Of a DNA stretch of 64,000 nucleotides, positions 38,220-47,447 are shown one piece after another. Position 1 is the stretch's first letter, and the number at the start of each line of letters is the position of its first letter. The DNA is taken from positions 1-64,000 of the forward strand of contig JAQWFQ010000029.1 of assembly GCA_029238665.1 (NCBI GenBank), in the 5' to 3' direction. A program made the position numbers and the translations under genes. A model generated the notes under the pieces. The model saw only the letters and a program-made list of their open reading frames with translations. It had not been told where the DNA came from and did not search any database. This stretch comes from Crocinitomicaceae bacterium (GTDB taxonomy: Bacteria; Bacteroidota; Bacteroidia; Flavobacteriales_D; Crocinitomicaceae).

Positions 38220-38943
38220 TGTGTTTGTATATTTCATATAGCCCTTTTAATGTCAGATTTTCGTCTGCAAAGATGTCATTTTTTGAGACTAAATCAAAGT
38301 GAGAAGCATCCCCTCCTGTCATAAAAAAAGTTAAGCTTGGGAATTGAACTCGATATTCTGCCATCATCATTGTTATTTCAGCTTTTAAACCATTCATTAC
38401 ACCTGAGTGAATACAAGAGTTTGTGTCATTACCAACGAGTTTTGTTTTTGCTTTCGTTGTTATTAGAGGGAGCTTTCCTGTGTAATCGTTAAGGGATTTA
38501 TACCTCAATTGAATTCCAGGAGAAATTGACCCACCAATGTAGTGTTGATTTGGTCCTGTCAAATCAAACTTCACACAAGTGCCAATGTCGATGGTTACAC
38601 AGTAGTCTGTTTTAGAATAGGTGCCTGAATAAACAGCATTACAAATTCGGTCAACACCTAAGGTGTGCTTGGTTTTGTAGTCGAGTTTAATGGGTAACTT
38701 TGTTTCAGCAGTTACTAGCGTGTAGCTTTCAAGTAAACAGGTTAATCGTTTTGTGTCTTCATTTGACAACACAGAAGAGACAATTGCGTTGTATTTCGCA
38801 TGAGTACAAAGCCATTTTTCAAATAAATCTAAATTTTTTAGATTGAAAATTTCAACCGTTTTCAAGTGCCCATTTATGAACGAACCTACTTTAATTGAGG
38901 TGTTTCCGGCATCTATTACAAGGACCTTATTATCTACTTTCAT
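38212..38943 (-). CDS. coaX: Type III pantothenate kinase
   Basis: Protein of 243 residues of the ASKHA fold. It phosphorylates pantothenate in the first step of CoA synthesis. Motifs are VIDAGNTSIKVG (N-terminal phosphate loop), TKHTLGVDRIC, the catalytic Asp in DYCVTIDIGTCVKFD, and GGSISPGIQLR. Start at the ATG at 38943. It begins a five-gene run on this strand with the OMP, TPR, LptC and small membrane protein genes. Confidence 0.95.
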   Translation of the reverse strand: MKVDNKVLVIDAGNTSIKVGSFINGHLKTVEIFNLKNLDLFEKWLCTHAKYNAIVSSVLSNEDTKRLTCLLESYTLVTAETKLPIKLDYKTKHTLGVDRICNAVYSGTYSKTDYCVTIDIGTCVKFDLTGPNQHYIGGSISPGIQLRYKSLNDYTGKLPLITTKAKTKLVGNDTNSCIHSGVMNGLKAEITMMMAEYRVQFPSLTFFMTGGDASHFDLVSKNDIFADENLTLKGLYEIYKHNA

Positions 38944-38948
38944 TAGTA

Positions 38949-38956
38949 CAAAGATA
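38949..38956 (-). promoter_or_regulatory. -7 box exactly 5 nt before the coaX ATG (leaderless promoter)
   Basis: The minus strand reads TATCTTTG, then five bases, then ATG. Predicts transcription starting at or beside the start codon. Confidence 0.6.
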
Positions 38957-38981
38957 ATATAAGTGAAAAAAAATTGAAATT

Positions 38982-39015
38982 TTTGTTTCAGTTTGGAAAA
39001 AAGTTGATAGATTTG
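38982..39015 (+). promoter_or_regulatory. Promoter of tRNA-Phe
   Basis: TTTG (38982-38985), 22 nt, then TAGATTTG (39008-39015), ending 17 nt before the tRNA. Matches the Bacteroidota TTTG / TAnnTTTG pattern. Confidence 0.65.
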
Positions 39016-39032
39016 CGCCACCAAATTAGGTT

Positions 39033-39105
39033 GGTGATATAGCTCAGTTGGTAGAGCAATGGACTGAAAATCCATGTGTCCTTGGTTCGAACCCGAGTAT
39101 CACCA
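39033..39105 (+). tRNA. tRNA-Phe (anticodon GAA)
   Basis: Full cloverleaf: 7-bp acceptor stem GGTGATA/TATCACC, D arm GCTC...GAGC, anticodon stem ATGGA/TCCAT with loop CTGAAAA (GAA at 39066-39068), and T arm CTTGG-TTCGAAC-CCGAG. The discriminator is A and CCA is not encoded. Confidence 0.97.
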
Positions 39106-39114
39106 CAGGTATTT

Positions 39115-39146
39115 AAAAGCTCTCAAGAAATTGGGGGCTTTTTTTT
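39115..39146 (+). terminator. Intrinsic terminator of tRNA-Phe
   Basis: The arms AAAAGCTCTC and GGGGGCTTTT (with G-T pairs) are followed by T8, starting 10 nt after the tRNA. Confidence 0.8.
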
Positions 39147-39202
39147 ATGTCTTACCGTTTGTGGATTGTATTCTTTTTTAAGATTAGGAATGGTGTAAAA
39201 AA

Positions 39203-39232
39203 GATAAAGCAACTCTCTTGAGTTGCTTTATC
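39203..39232 (-). terminator. Perfect 13-bp inverted repeat, terminator-like on the minus strand
   Basis: The arms GATAAAGCAACTC / GAGTTGCTTTATC are perfect, with a 4-nt loop. On the minus strand a T-run follows directly. It could be a second terminator behind the efflux operon, or end an unseen small RNA. Confidence 0.6.
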
Positions 39233-39605
39233 ATACCTAACCTAACCACTATTCACTGAAAAAGATTTATTGACCGAAGTCAATTTTAAACCTTTTATGG
39301 TGTAAAGATAAAGCAGAAGGGAATGACCTAAAAATTTAAAAAACACTGATTGTGTGAATTGTGAAGTGTTGTGCTAGCATAGTAAACCTTAAAATGGTAG
39401 TTTATCTATTGATTTTCAATGTTTGTAGGTTTTTTTGTCTTATTAATCGATTTTAAGTATTGAATTCCTACCGTTGCAACTTTTAACATATGTTCGCTGT
39501 AAATTGGGTTTTATTCGATGAGAAACATTTTTGTTAATGTAAAATCCCCCTTCACACAGGGGGGTGTTTTCGACTTTCACGAGTCATTTTCGACCTGTTT
39601 TTCAC

Positions 39606-39640
39606 AAAAAAAAAGACGGGCAATTAAACCCATCTTTTTT
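39606..39640 (-). terminator. Intrinsic terminator of the RND efflux operon
   Basis: On the minus strand the arms AAAAAAGATGGG / CCCGTCTTTTTT, with one G-T pair, are followed by more T. It begins 13 bp after the RND pump stop. Confidence 0.8.
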
Positions 39641-39652
39641 GTTCGTTGTTGA

Positions 39653-42600
39653 TTACAAATTACTGCGCATTTTCCATTTGAAAATGGTGTAGATCCATAA
39701 CTTAAAACGATACATTAATAAGTAGAGAGCAGGGATAATAACCAGTGTTAAAAATGTGGCAAAGGTTAATCCATAAATAATTGCCCATGACATTGGTGCA
39801 AAGAAAACATTATTATCTCCACCAATATAAATTTTAGGATCATAGGTTGTAAACAAGCTAAAGAAATCAATATTAAAGCCAACAGCTAAGGGTACGAGTC
39901 CTAAAATTGTTGTGATTGCAGTAAGCAGTACAGGGCGAAGCCTTGTTCTTCCTCCATGAATCGCAGCGTTTAGAATGTCGTCATAGGGTAATAAATCATA
40001 CTCCCCTAGATTTAATGACTCGCGTTTTTCGAGGCGTAATTTATTGATATAGTCAATTAATACAATTGCGTTATTTACAACTACACCGGCTAACGATATA
40101 ATTCCAATCATTGTCATCATAATAACGAAGTTTTGCCTAGATATTAGGAGACCTAATAATACACCAATTAAAGAAAGCACAACTGTTAACATAATTACGG
40201 TCGGCATTGAATAGGAGTTAAATTGAGCAACAATGATTAGTAAAATCAAAAACACTGCAATTAATAAGGCTCCACTTAAGAATGCCATCTCTTTTTCTTG
40301 TTCTTCTTGCTGGCCTGTAAATTTAAAGTCAAGCCCTTCTTTTAGTTTTCCTTCGGCTACATATTCGGCCATTTTTACTTTAAGTTGATCAACAACCTCC
40401 GTTGGATTGAATCCTTCATTTACATTTGAAAGTATAGAAACCAAGGGAACCTGATCTTTACGAATGACAGCTGTATAAGAACTTGTTTCAGCTGGTTTTT
40501 CAATTATAGAACGAATAGGAATATTCATTAATTGCCCTTTGTTGTTTCTGAAAATCAAACGCTGGTCTAACAATGAATTAAAGTCGTCACGATTTTCTTT
40601 GTTGAACTTTACGACAATATCATAAGGTTCATCACCCTGAATATATGTTGAGATACTCTCTCCTAATAAGGCTTTCCGGATGGCTGAGCCAACTTGCCCT
40701 GTAGACGCATTTAACTTCCTTATTTGATCTCGGTCTACGCGAATTGGAATTTCAGGTCTATTTAACTCTACATTCAATTTGAACCCTTCAACCCCCTCAA
40801 CTTTTTGTCGTGTTAAGAATGTTTTAACCTTATTCGCCTCCTCAATTAAGGTTGTGTATTCACCACGCCCTGTTAAGTCGATGTTAATTGGGGCTCCTTG
40901 TGGTGGGCCTTGCTCATCTTTTGCGGTTGTTATTTCGATGTCTGCTGTGAATGAACCTTGTAATCCCGATTGAATTTCTTTCAAGATTTCACTTGTTTTG
41001 TAGTCTCTACGGTATTGAGACTCTACAAAATTGACTGTAATTCGCCCTTTGTGAGGGGTGTTACCCATAGAGATTCCTTGACTAGGGTCGCTTGTACCTT
41101 CACCTACTTGAGCGATAATGGATTGAATTAATTGCTCATCTTTTGGAATGCCAACAGTATCTTCTAAGTATTTCGCTAAAATGGTGTTTAATTTCCCTTC
41201 AACATTTAATGTTGTTTCATTGGTAGCTGAAATATCAGTGCCAATAGGATGGGCAATAAAAACATTTGCATAATTAGGCTGGTTTACGGGGAAAAAATCC
41301 ACTTTTGGTGGAAATGTAGCCATTAGTACAAATGATAATATCAATAATCCGAAAGTTCCTAAAAGAAATTTTCCTGGACGTTTACCGGACAATGCAAAGT
41401 TTAAGAATCGTTCATAAATGGATTCTAGTTTAGGTAAGAAACGTGTTTGAAAGCGCTTAGTTCCCGGTAGAAAAATGTAAAAATTGATCAAGATCATGAA
41501 CGCAAAGAAGACGAGTAAGTTTCCAAGGCCAAGTCCGCCAAAGAAAATGATTAGGAACCCTATCACGAATAATATTAAAGCGTTTCGCAATATTCTTTTT
41601 CTATTCGGTTTATCCTCGGTTACTTTCATGTATACGACTGCAAGAACAGGGTTGATTACGAGGGCGACAAACAACGAGGACCCTAATACAATCATTAATG
41701 TGATTGGAAGGTATTTCATGAATTCTCCCATCATACCAGGCCAGAGCGCTAAGGGTAAAAATGCTGCCAGTGTGGTAGCGGTAGACGCAATAATTGGCAT
41801 TGCTACCTCTCCAACCCCTGTAATAACAGCTTTTGTTGAAGATAAACCTTCATCCATATGGCGATAGATATTTTCAACAATAACAATACCATTGTCTACT
41901 AACATACCCAATGCAAGTACAAGAGAAAAGAGCACCATTACATTAAGTGTTACGCCCATTGCTTCAAGAATAAGAAATGACATGAGCATTGATAATGGAA
42001 TGGCTATACCAACAAATAATGCATTTCGAAGCCCTAAAAAGAACAAGAGTACAAGGACAACCAGGATAATACCAAGAATAATTGAGTTTTCAAGGTTGGA
42101 AACCATGTCTCGCGTATTGTTTGATTGATCATTTGTAATTGAGACGCTTACATTTCTAGGAATTGTTCCATCGGTTTTGGCATTTTTCAGAATAGATTCA
42201 ATTTTATCTGATGCATCTAACAGGTTTTTACCTCCCTGTTTTTTAACGTCTAACATAACTACTGGATCGCCAAATTCTCTGGCATAAGAAGTTGTGTCTC
42301 CATTGCCAAAATAGACTTTGGCGATATCATCTAGGTGTACGGGTAAAAACTCATCTTGCTTAACAATGAGTTGCCCTAATTCTTCAGCAGATTGAAATTC
42401 TCCTTCGATTCGGATGGTTTTTCTAATTCCATCAGTTAGTATTTCTCCACCTGGAATTGTTTGGTGTTCTGAATGAACAGCGTTTTGGATGTCGTCAATG
42501 GTTACGTTAACGGCTTGAGCTTTAATTGGATCAACATCAATGCTCATTTGTTGCTTTTGAATACCGCGTATATCAACCTCACTAATCTCTGTTAAGTCTT

Positions 42601-43114
42601 CTATTACCTCTTCTAATTCTTCTGCAATTTCTTTTAATAAACTAGGGTTATTTCCACGTAAGTTTATATTCATAATTGGCATGGAGGAGGGGTCTAGCTC
42701 AAAGATGTTGGGCTCAACAGGGAGAGTAGGGAAGTCAGATTTAGTCCGTGCATTATCTACAGCATCTTTTACTTTTTGAAGGCCTTTATCGACATTCATT
42801 TTAAAGTCAAACTTTACTCTAATTGTTACATATCCATTAATGGCATTTGTGTTAATTTCATCTACCAGATTAATGCCTCCGAGTTCTTTTTCAATGTTTT
42901 TTGCTATTTTTTCTGCCATATATTTTGGCGAGGATCCTGGTTTAGCAATACCAATGTAAATTTCAGGTATCTGTAATTCGGGGAAGTTTTCTTTTGGCAT
43001 TGATTGGTACGACATAAAACCACCAAATAAGATGATTACAGCAATGAGAAAAACAGTTTTTCTGTTGTTTACTGCGAGTGTCGAAAGACCAAATCCTTTT
43101 GTTTCTTTTTTCAT
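39653..43114 (-). CDS. RND family efflux transporter, inner membrane pump (AcrB/HAE1-like)
   Basis: Protein of 1153 residues with the RND layout: one N-terminal helix, a large periplasmic loop, helices 2-6, a second periplasmic loop and helices 7-12. It contains LGMLVDNGIVIVENIYRHM in helix 4, with a single Asp, and TTLAAFLPLALWPGMMGEF. An extra hydrophobic pair near residues 510-550 makes it longer than AcrB. It exports drugs, bile-like compounds or lipids with the MFP and TolC proteins encoded upstream. The start is 17 bp after the MFP gene. Confidence 0.93.
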   Translation of the reverse strand: MKKETKGFGLSTLAVNNRKTVFLIAVIILFGGFMSYQSMPKENFPELQIPEIYIGIAKPGSSPKYMAEKIAKNIEKELGGINLVDEINTNAINGYVTIRVKFDFKMNVDKGLQKVKDAVDNARTKSDFPTLPVEPNIFELDPSSMPIMNINLRGNNPSLLKEIAEELEEVIEDLTEISEVDIRGIQKQQMSIDVDPIKAQAVNVTIDDIQNAVHSEHQTIPGGEILTDGIRKTIRIEGEFQSAEELGQLIVKQDEFLPVHLDDIAKVYFGNGDTTSYAREFGDPVVMLDVKKQGGKNLLDASDKIESILKNAKTDGTIPRNVSVSITNDQSNNTRDMVSNLENSIILGIILVVLVLLFFLGLRNALFVGIAIPLSMLMSFLILEAMGVTLNVMVLFSLVLALGMLVDNGIVIVENIYRHMDEGLSSTKAVITGVGEVAMPIIASTATTLAAFLPLALWPGMMGEFMKYLPITLMIVLGSSLFVALVINPVLAVVYMKVTEDKPNRKRILRNALILFVIGFLIIFFGGLGLGNLLVFFAFMILINFYIFLPGTKRFQTRFLPKLESIYERFLNFALSGKRPGKFLLGTFGLLILSFVLMATFPPKVDFFPVNQPNYANVFIAHPIGTDISATNETTLNVEGKLNTILAKYLEDTVGIPKDEQLIQSIIAQVGEGTSDPSQGISMGNTPHKGRITVNFVESQYRRDYKTSEILKEIQSGLQGSFTADIEITTAKDEQGPPQGAPINIDLTGRGEYTTLIEEANKVKTFLTRQKVEGVEGFKLNVELNRPEIPIRVDRDQIRKLNASTGQVGSAIRKALLGESISTYIQGDEPYDIVVKFNKENRDDFNSLLDQRLIFRNNKGQLMNIPIRSIIEKPAETSSYTAVIRKDQVPLVSILSNVNEGFNPTEVVDQLKVKMAEYVAEGKLKEGLDFKFTGQQEEQEKEMAFLSGALLIAVFLILLIIVAQFNSYSMPTVIMLTVVLSLIGVLLGLLISRQNFVIMMTMIGIISLAGVVVNNAIVLIDYINKLRLEKRESLNLGEYDLLPYDDILNAAIHGGRTRLRPVLLTAITTILGLVPLAVGFNIDFFSLFTTYDPKIYIGGDNNVFFAPMSWAIIYGLTFATFLTLVIIPALYLLMYRFKLWIYTIFKWKMRSNL

Positions 43115-43130
43115 TTTGTTGGTATTTGAT

Positions 43131-44186
43131 CTAGTTTATTCTTACAATATCTCCTTCAGCAATTCCTTTAGCACCTTCTGTAACGACCATGACTCCAGGT
43201 TTAATACTGCCGGGTTTAAGCAATGCTTTTCCGTTAAACTTTTCAATCACCTCTACGTTAACCGGTGAAACTGTAAATCCATCCCCTTTCTTTATTGCAG
43301 TGTAAATAAAGTTAATGTTGTTTTGATTCTTTAGAAGGCTTTTACTTGAAACAACCAACCCTTCTTTTACATTCAAATCTGTAATTGCTACTTCAGCTAA
43401 CATATTTGGCAATAAAAGGCTATTGTTATTTATGGAAGCCATGATTCTAAACGTTCTGTTAGTCGGTTCGATATAGTTGCCTACGTTTGTAATAGTTAAC
43501 TGAAGTGAAGTGTCACTGTAGTTTGGGAAAGAAACTCGAATAGGGGTTCCAACTTTAACATTTGGAATGTGTTTTTCTGATATTGTAGCAACAATGTCAA
43601 CTTGTTTATTGTTTACTAAACGAACAACTGGAGAACTAGGTCCTGCCATTTGTCCGGTTCGTGCAAACACGTTGTCAATAACGCCTGTAAACGGCGCTTT
43701 TATAATGGCTTTTTCTTGCTGAATAGCCAATGAGCTTATGCGTGTTTTCAAAGCGTTAACCTGATTTTTAGCTGTCTCGTAATCGAACTCAGATCCTACA
43801 CCACGGGTCTGAAGTTCTTCTTGCTTACTCAATATATATTCGGCGTATTCTAGCTGTGTCTTTAATTCTTCAGCGTTTGAGTTAAGAATGGAAGCATCAA
43901 TTGTAGCGATGGTTTGGCCTGCTCTTACGACCTGCCCTTCTTTCACTTTTATAGCTGTAATTAACCCGCCCATCTCAGCATGAATAAGAATGTCTTTATC
44001 TGTTTCAACATTTCCTTGCACTCGAATTTCGTGTGTAAAGGTTGTTAATTCAGCTTTTTCTAGTTTTACAAGGGGGCTTAAGGTTGTTTCTACTATTTCC
44101 AGCACCTCCTCTTTGGTGTTAGAGCAAGCGTTAAGTGTTATTAAGCCTAATGTAAGTGGTAGTAATCCAATTAATTTACGTTTCAT
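43131..44186 (-). CDS. RND efflux periplasmic adaptor (membrane fusion protein), lipoprotein
   Basis: Protein of 351 residues with a lipoprotein signal (LITLNAC, Cys near residue 21). The biotinyl-lipoyl-like domain (GLITAIKVKEGQVVRAGQ), an alpha-hairpin, and the second lipoyl half (KAPFTGVIDNVFARTGQ) are followed by a beta-barrel. It links the RND pump to the TolC channel. Gene order TolC - adaptor - pump on one transcript is usual. Confidence 0.93.
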   Translation of the reverse strand: MKRKLIGLLPLTLGLITLNACSNTKEEVLEIVETTLSPLVKLEKAELTTFTHEIRVQGNVETDKDILIHAEMGGLITAIKVKEGQVVRAGQTIATIDASILNSNAEELKTQLEYAEYILSKQEELQTRGVGSEFDYETAKNQVNALKTRISSLAIQQEKAIIKAPFTGVIDNVFARTGQMAGPSSPVVRLVNNKQVDIVATISEKHIPNVKVGTPIRVSFPNYSDTSLQLTITNVGNYIEPTNRTFRIMASINNNSLLLPNMLAEVAITDLNVKEGLVVSSKSLLKNQNNINFIYTAIKKGDGFTVSPVNVEVIEKFNGKALLKPGSIKPGVMVVTEGAKGIAEGDIVRIN

Positions 44187-44219
44187 TTTATCGTGTATTA
44201 TAGGGTTCTTTTAACTTAA

Positions 44220-45554
44220 TTATTGATTCGGTAATATGTTGTTGTATAGTTTGTCTAATGCCAGTTTCGCTTGAAAAACTTCCACAAGTGACCCAATGTA
44301 TTGAGCTTGTGCTGTCATGTATTGTGTGTGCTTTTGGCTTACATTGATACTGTTTCCTTTACCAATGTTTTGGCGAAGAAGCTCTTTGTTGTAAATGGAT
44401 TTAGCAAGGTCTATGTTTTGTTTTTGTAATGCCGTTTTACTTAGAGCGACCTTGTAGTTGTTTTGAGATTGGATTTCTTGAAACTGTAGGTTTTGTGCCA
44501 TTAAGTCCAAATTGTTTTGATCGTTTAATAACTTGATTTTTGATTGAGATGTTCTTGCGTGTCTAGATAAACCAGAAAAAACAGGTATGTTAATCCTTAG
44601 CCCCCAAACTGTTTGAGGGTACCACTTATCATTCTCGAAAAAGTTGAATTCGTTTCGGTATGCGTTGTAACTTTGAGAGAAAAACGTATTCAATGAAGGT
44701 GCGTTCATGAGCTGATTGTTTTTCACATTCAACACGGATAATTGAACTTTACGTTCAAGAACCATATAGGTAATGTTGTTTTTTAAATCACCTGTTTTTA
44801 AGGCATCTTTTGACATCAAATCAGTTGTAGTGTTTGTTATTTTTACCTGTTTTTGAATAGGGTACCCCATTGCAAGCTTTAGCATGTTTAAGGCATTTTC
44901 AGAATGTAGATTGGCACTTAATTGTGCGTTTTTAGCAACAAGAAGGGAGTAGGATAATTGATCCATGTCTTCTTGTAGTATTAAACCTAATTCAAGAAAG
45001 TGTTGTTGCTTTTTAATAAGTTCAGCTGTGGACTCAACCAATGAATCCATGAACACTTTATTTTCTTTAGCTATAGCTGCTAACTCATAGGTTTGAATTA
45101 CATTAAAAACAACATCTTCTTTAGATTGCTTAGAAACCATTTCTTGAAATTTTGCGAAGAATGATGCTGCTTGTAACCCTACAATATAAGATCCATTAAA
45201 TAAGAGTTGTTCAACCTCTAAGGCTCCAGTTGAATTGTATTTTGTTCCAGCTTCAAATGAAACGGTTTCTCCATCTGCTGCCATTGGGTTTAAAAACTTA
45301 GCGTCTAAGACGGTGATAGGTAAGTTTATAAAGTGATTAAAACTTCCGTTTACAGAAACTTGAGGAAGCCCCATTCCGCGTGTTTCAATAAATTTTTCTC
45401 GCGCAATATCAATGTCATTGCTCGCATTTTTTACGGTGAGGTGGTTTTCTAAAGCATATGCTTTAGCTTCTTCGATTGTGAAACTTGGAGCTTCTTGTGC
45501 AATTGACATTTCTGCAAGGAGCAGCGTGGCTATTATTAATATAAATCTATGCAT
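44220..45554 (-). CDS. TolC family outer membrane efflux protein
   Basis: Protein of 444 residues with a signal peptide (about 1-19, ending SIAQ). Two outer-membrane-efflux repeats carry long coiled-coil helices (FTIEEAKAYALENHLTVKNAS at the start of the first). It forms the trimeric exit duct for the RND system. It starts 2 bp after the TetR-type regulator stop, so regulator and pump share a transcript. Confidence 0.92.
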   Translation of the reverse strand: MHRFILIIATLLLAEMSIAQEAPSFTIEEAKAYALENHLTVKNASNDIDIAREKFIETRGMGLPQVSVNGSFNHFINLPITVLDAKFLNPMAADGETVSFEAGTKYNSTGALEVEQLLFNGSYIVGLQAASFFAKFQEMVSKQSKEDVVFNVIQTYELAAIAKENKVFMDSLVESTAELIKKQQHFLELGLILQEDMDQLSYSLLVAKNAQLSANLHSENALNMLKLAMGYPIQKQVKITNTTTDLMSKDALKTGDLKNNITYMVLERKVQLSVLNVKNNQLMNAPSLNTFFSQSYNAYRNEFNFFENDKWYPQTVWGLRINIPVFSGLSRHARTSQSKIKLLNDQNNLDLMAQNLQFQEIQSQNNYKVALSKTALQKQNIDLAKSIYNKELLRQNIGKGNSINVSQKHTQYMTAQAQYIGSLVEVFQAKLALDKLYNNILPNQ

Positions 45555-45556
45555 CG

Positions 45557-46159
45557 TTATTTAAATTTAGTTTTTAGGTAAAGTCGTCCTTTGTCGTTGG
45601 CCATGCCGTTTAGTTGTAAACACATCATTTCAAGAAAAACATCGTGAAATTTAAATTCAGGCCATGCAAATATTTCAAGGTCCATAACAGCTTCTTTTGA
45701 AGCTAAATATAATTTGGCTGTGATGGGAATGTTTAAGTTATTGCGATATACTTTTTCACGAACTCCACGCTCAATGTTTTGAGTAATCATTTGCAATACA
45801 AAAGTATTCTTATGATTTTCAAGAATTTGCCAAGCGTTTTGGTGAAATTTTTTTAAGTCTAAAAATACAATTGGGTTAAAGTTGTTGAATTGTTGCGTAA
45901 CGATTTCGCTTATTTGAATCAATTCATCAATTGCATTATCAGCCTGTATAGCGCTGTTTCCACATATAGCAGAATCCATCTGAACTTTCATTTCAATAAT
46001 GGATGTGACCAGGTCATCCTTATCGTTAAAGTATTTATAGATTGTTTTTTTAGAAATAGAGAGCTCTCTGGCTAGGTCGTCCATTGTGACACTTTTGATG
46101 CCAAACTTCATATATACTGCAGAAGCACGCTCGAGAATTTCTATTTTTTTCTCATTCAT
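45557..46159 (-). CDS. TetR/AcrR family transcriptional regulator
   Basis: Protein of 200 residues. The N-terminal helix-turn-helix (KFGIKSVTMDDLARELSISKKTIYKYF) is typical, with a divergent ligand-binding C-terminus. It is the first gene of the efflux operon and probably represses it. Its TATATTTG promoter box lies exactly 5 nt before the ATG, so the mRNA is predicted to be leaderless. Confidence 0.92.
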   Translation of the reverse strand: MNEKKIEILERASAVYMKFGIKSVTMDDLARELSISKKTIYKYFNDKDDLVTSIIEMKVQMDSAICGNSAIQADNAIDELIQISEIVTQQFNNFNPIVFLDLKKFHQNAWQILENHKNTFVLQMITQNIERGVREKVYRNNLNIPITAKLYLASKEAVMDLEIFAWPEFKFHDVFLEMMCLQLNGMANDKGRLYLKTKFK

Positions 46160-46164
46160 AACGA

Positions 46165-46172
46165 CAAATATA
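46165..46172 (-). promoter_or_regulatory. -7 box exactly 5 nt before the tetR-type gene (leaderless promoter)
   Basis: The minus strand reads TATATTTG, five bases, then ATG. It drives the efflux operon. Confidence 0.6.
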
Positions 46173-46260
46173 ACACAATAGAAACAAAAAACATTAAAAA
46201 TGTTTCCAAAGTATCTTTTTTAGCTGTGGTTAAAATCCTATCTTCGTAAAAAGTGCTTTT

Positions 46261-46713
46261 ATGGTTCAGATTTATACAGATGGTTCAGCTAAAGGTAATC
46301 CTGGTAACGGAGGATACGGAATCGTTATGCGCTTTAATGGATTGGTCAAAGAATTTTCGCAAGGATATAGAATGACAACAAACAATAGAATGGAGTTACT
46401 AGCCATTATTGTTGCGTTAGAAAAAATGAAAACCACACAGTATCCAATTCATATTTACTCCGACTCAAAGTATGTCATCGATTCGATTACTAAGGAGTGG
46501 GTGTTTGGCTGGGAGAAAAAGAACTTTAAAGGGAAAAAGAATAGTGACTTATGGAAAAGATACCTCACATTACATCCAAAATTTGATTTACATTTTTATT
46601 GGGTAAAGGGGCATGCTGGACATTTAGAAAATGAGCGCTGCGATGCACTTGCCGTGGCGGCAGCAGATGGAAACGATCATTTAATTGATGCTGTTTTTGA
46701 GGCTACAAAGTAA
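46261..46713 (+). CDS. rnhA: Ribonuclease HI
   Basis: Protein of 150 residues that cuts the RNA strand of RNA-DNA hybrids. All four carboxylates are present: D7 (YTDGSAKGNPG), E45 (NNRMELLA), D68 (YSDSKYV) and D128 (NERCDALA). The His loop KGHAGH is also kept. It lies head to head with the efflux operon, and a TATCTTCG box 14 nt before the ATG is a likely promoter. Confidence 0.95.
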   Translation: MVQIYTDGSAKGNPGNGGYGIVMRFNGLVKEFSQGYRMTTNNRMELLAIIVALEKMKTTQYPIHIYSDSKYVIDSITKEWVFGWEKKNFKGKKNSDLWKRYLTLHPKFDLHFYWVKGHAGHLENERCDALAVAAADGNDHLIDAVFEATK

Positions 46714-46730
46714 CCCGGTGAAAAATGGTA

Positions 46731-47420
46731 TTAACTACGGGTTTTGTCATCTGAAATTTGACAGGCCTTTATAAAGGTATAAATGATAGGGTGTGGCCTT
46801 TCTCGTGTAGAAGAGATTTGAGGGCAAAAGCCACAGGCTAAAAAGAAATCGTTGTTTTTTAAGCTAACTATTTCAGGTTCTTCAAATTGATTGTATGCTT
46901 CAATGTCAGCAATGTCATTGCTTAAGTATTGGATTAGTAGAGGGTATAGGCTATATCTGCTACTTGTCAATTCAACATTGGAGTAGTTCTCATATAATTG
47001 ACGAAACTCTTTTGAGTTTGGAGAAATGAACATCTTTTCAAACTGCTGGCCTTCAACCAGGTTGTCGGAGATTAATTTTTCATTCTTATGGTTTAATTGG
47101 TACGAGGTAATAAGAACTTCAATCAAGGTCTTGTAGCCATCTCCAGTAACTAATACGGGGATTTGCTTCCCGACAATTTCTTTGATGATACCATGAAGAA
47201 AAAAGGAACTCTTGATTGGTCCTGGGGCTATCCAAATACCATCGTATTGATGAAATTGTTGCGGTTTAAACTTTATTGCTTCTTTGGGTTTTATCCAATA
47301 ATAATTAACATCAATATCTAAAAAATGGGCCGAGTGATCAATGGCCATGTTTGTAGCATGATGAGAGTTATAGGTGAAGTTATAATCCCCTATAATCGCT
47401 ATTTTTAAGCTGTGACTCAT
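46731..47420 (-). CDS. CTP-synthase-type glutamine amidotransferase-like protein without the catalytic cysteine
   Basis: Protein of 229 residues resembling the stand-alone CTP synthase C-terminal-region-related family. It has KIAIIGDYN at the start, DGIWIAPGPI in the oxyanion region, and FFLACGFCPQ followed by HPIIYTFIKA at the end. In active class I amidotransferases the loop GTCGGFQ holds the nucleophile; here the matching segment is VTGDGYKTL, so Cys is replaced by Asp. It is probably not a glutaminase. The ligand is unknown. Confidence 0.7.
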   Translation of the reverse strand: MSHSLKIAIIGDYNFTYNSHHATNMAIDHSAHFLDIDVNYYWIKPKEAIKFKPQQFHQYDGIWIAPGPIKSSFFLHGIIKEIVGKQIPVLVTGDGYKTLIEVLITSYQLNHKNEKLISDNLVEGQQFEKMFISPNSKEFRQLYENYSNVELTSSRYSLYPLLIQYLSNDIADIEAYNQFEEPEIVSLKNNDFFLACGFCPQISSTRERPHPIIYTFIKACQISDDKTRS

Positions 47421-47447
47421 TGGGGGTTAATTTCGTTTTTAAGTCGC

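Larger units (their letters stand above)
39147..39652. other. Gene-free stretch with several hairpins
   Basis: About 500 bp without a convincing gene. It holds a perfect 13-bp inverted repeat at 39203-39232, a small ATTGAC/GTCAAT hairpin (39269-39284), a C5/G5 hairpin (39546-39563) and the efflux-operon terminator at 39606-39640. A TTTTCGAC motif occurs twice near 39570-39600. Confidence 0.6.

Noticed and set aside
38944-39075. Longer N-terminus for coaX running through the tRNA-Phe region
   Set aside because: It would be antisense to the tRNA and its promoter, and the conserved kinase motif starts right at the ATG at 38943.
39546-39563. C5/G5 hairpin as a terminator
   Set aside because: No clear T-run directly follows on either strand; left as an unexplained hairpin.
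46261-47420. Functional pairing of rnhA with the amidotransferase-like gene
   Set aside because: They are convergent with no shared transcript, and there is no known link.
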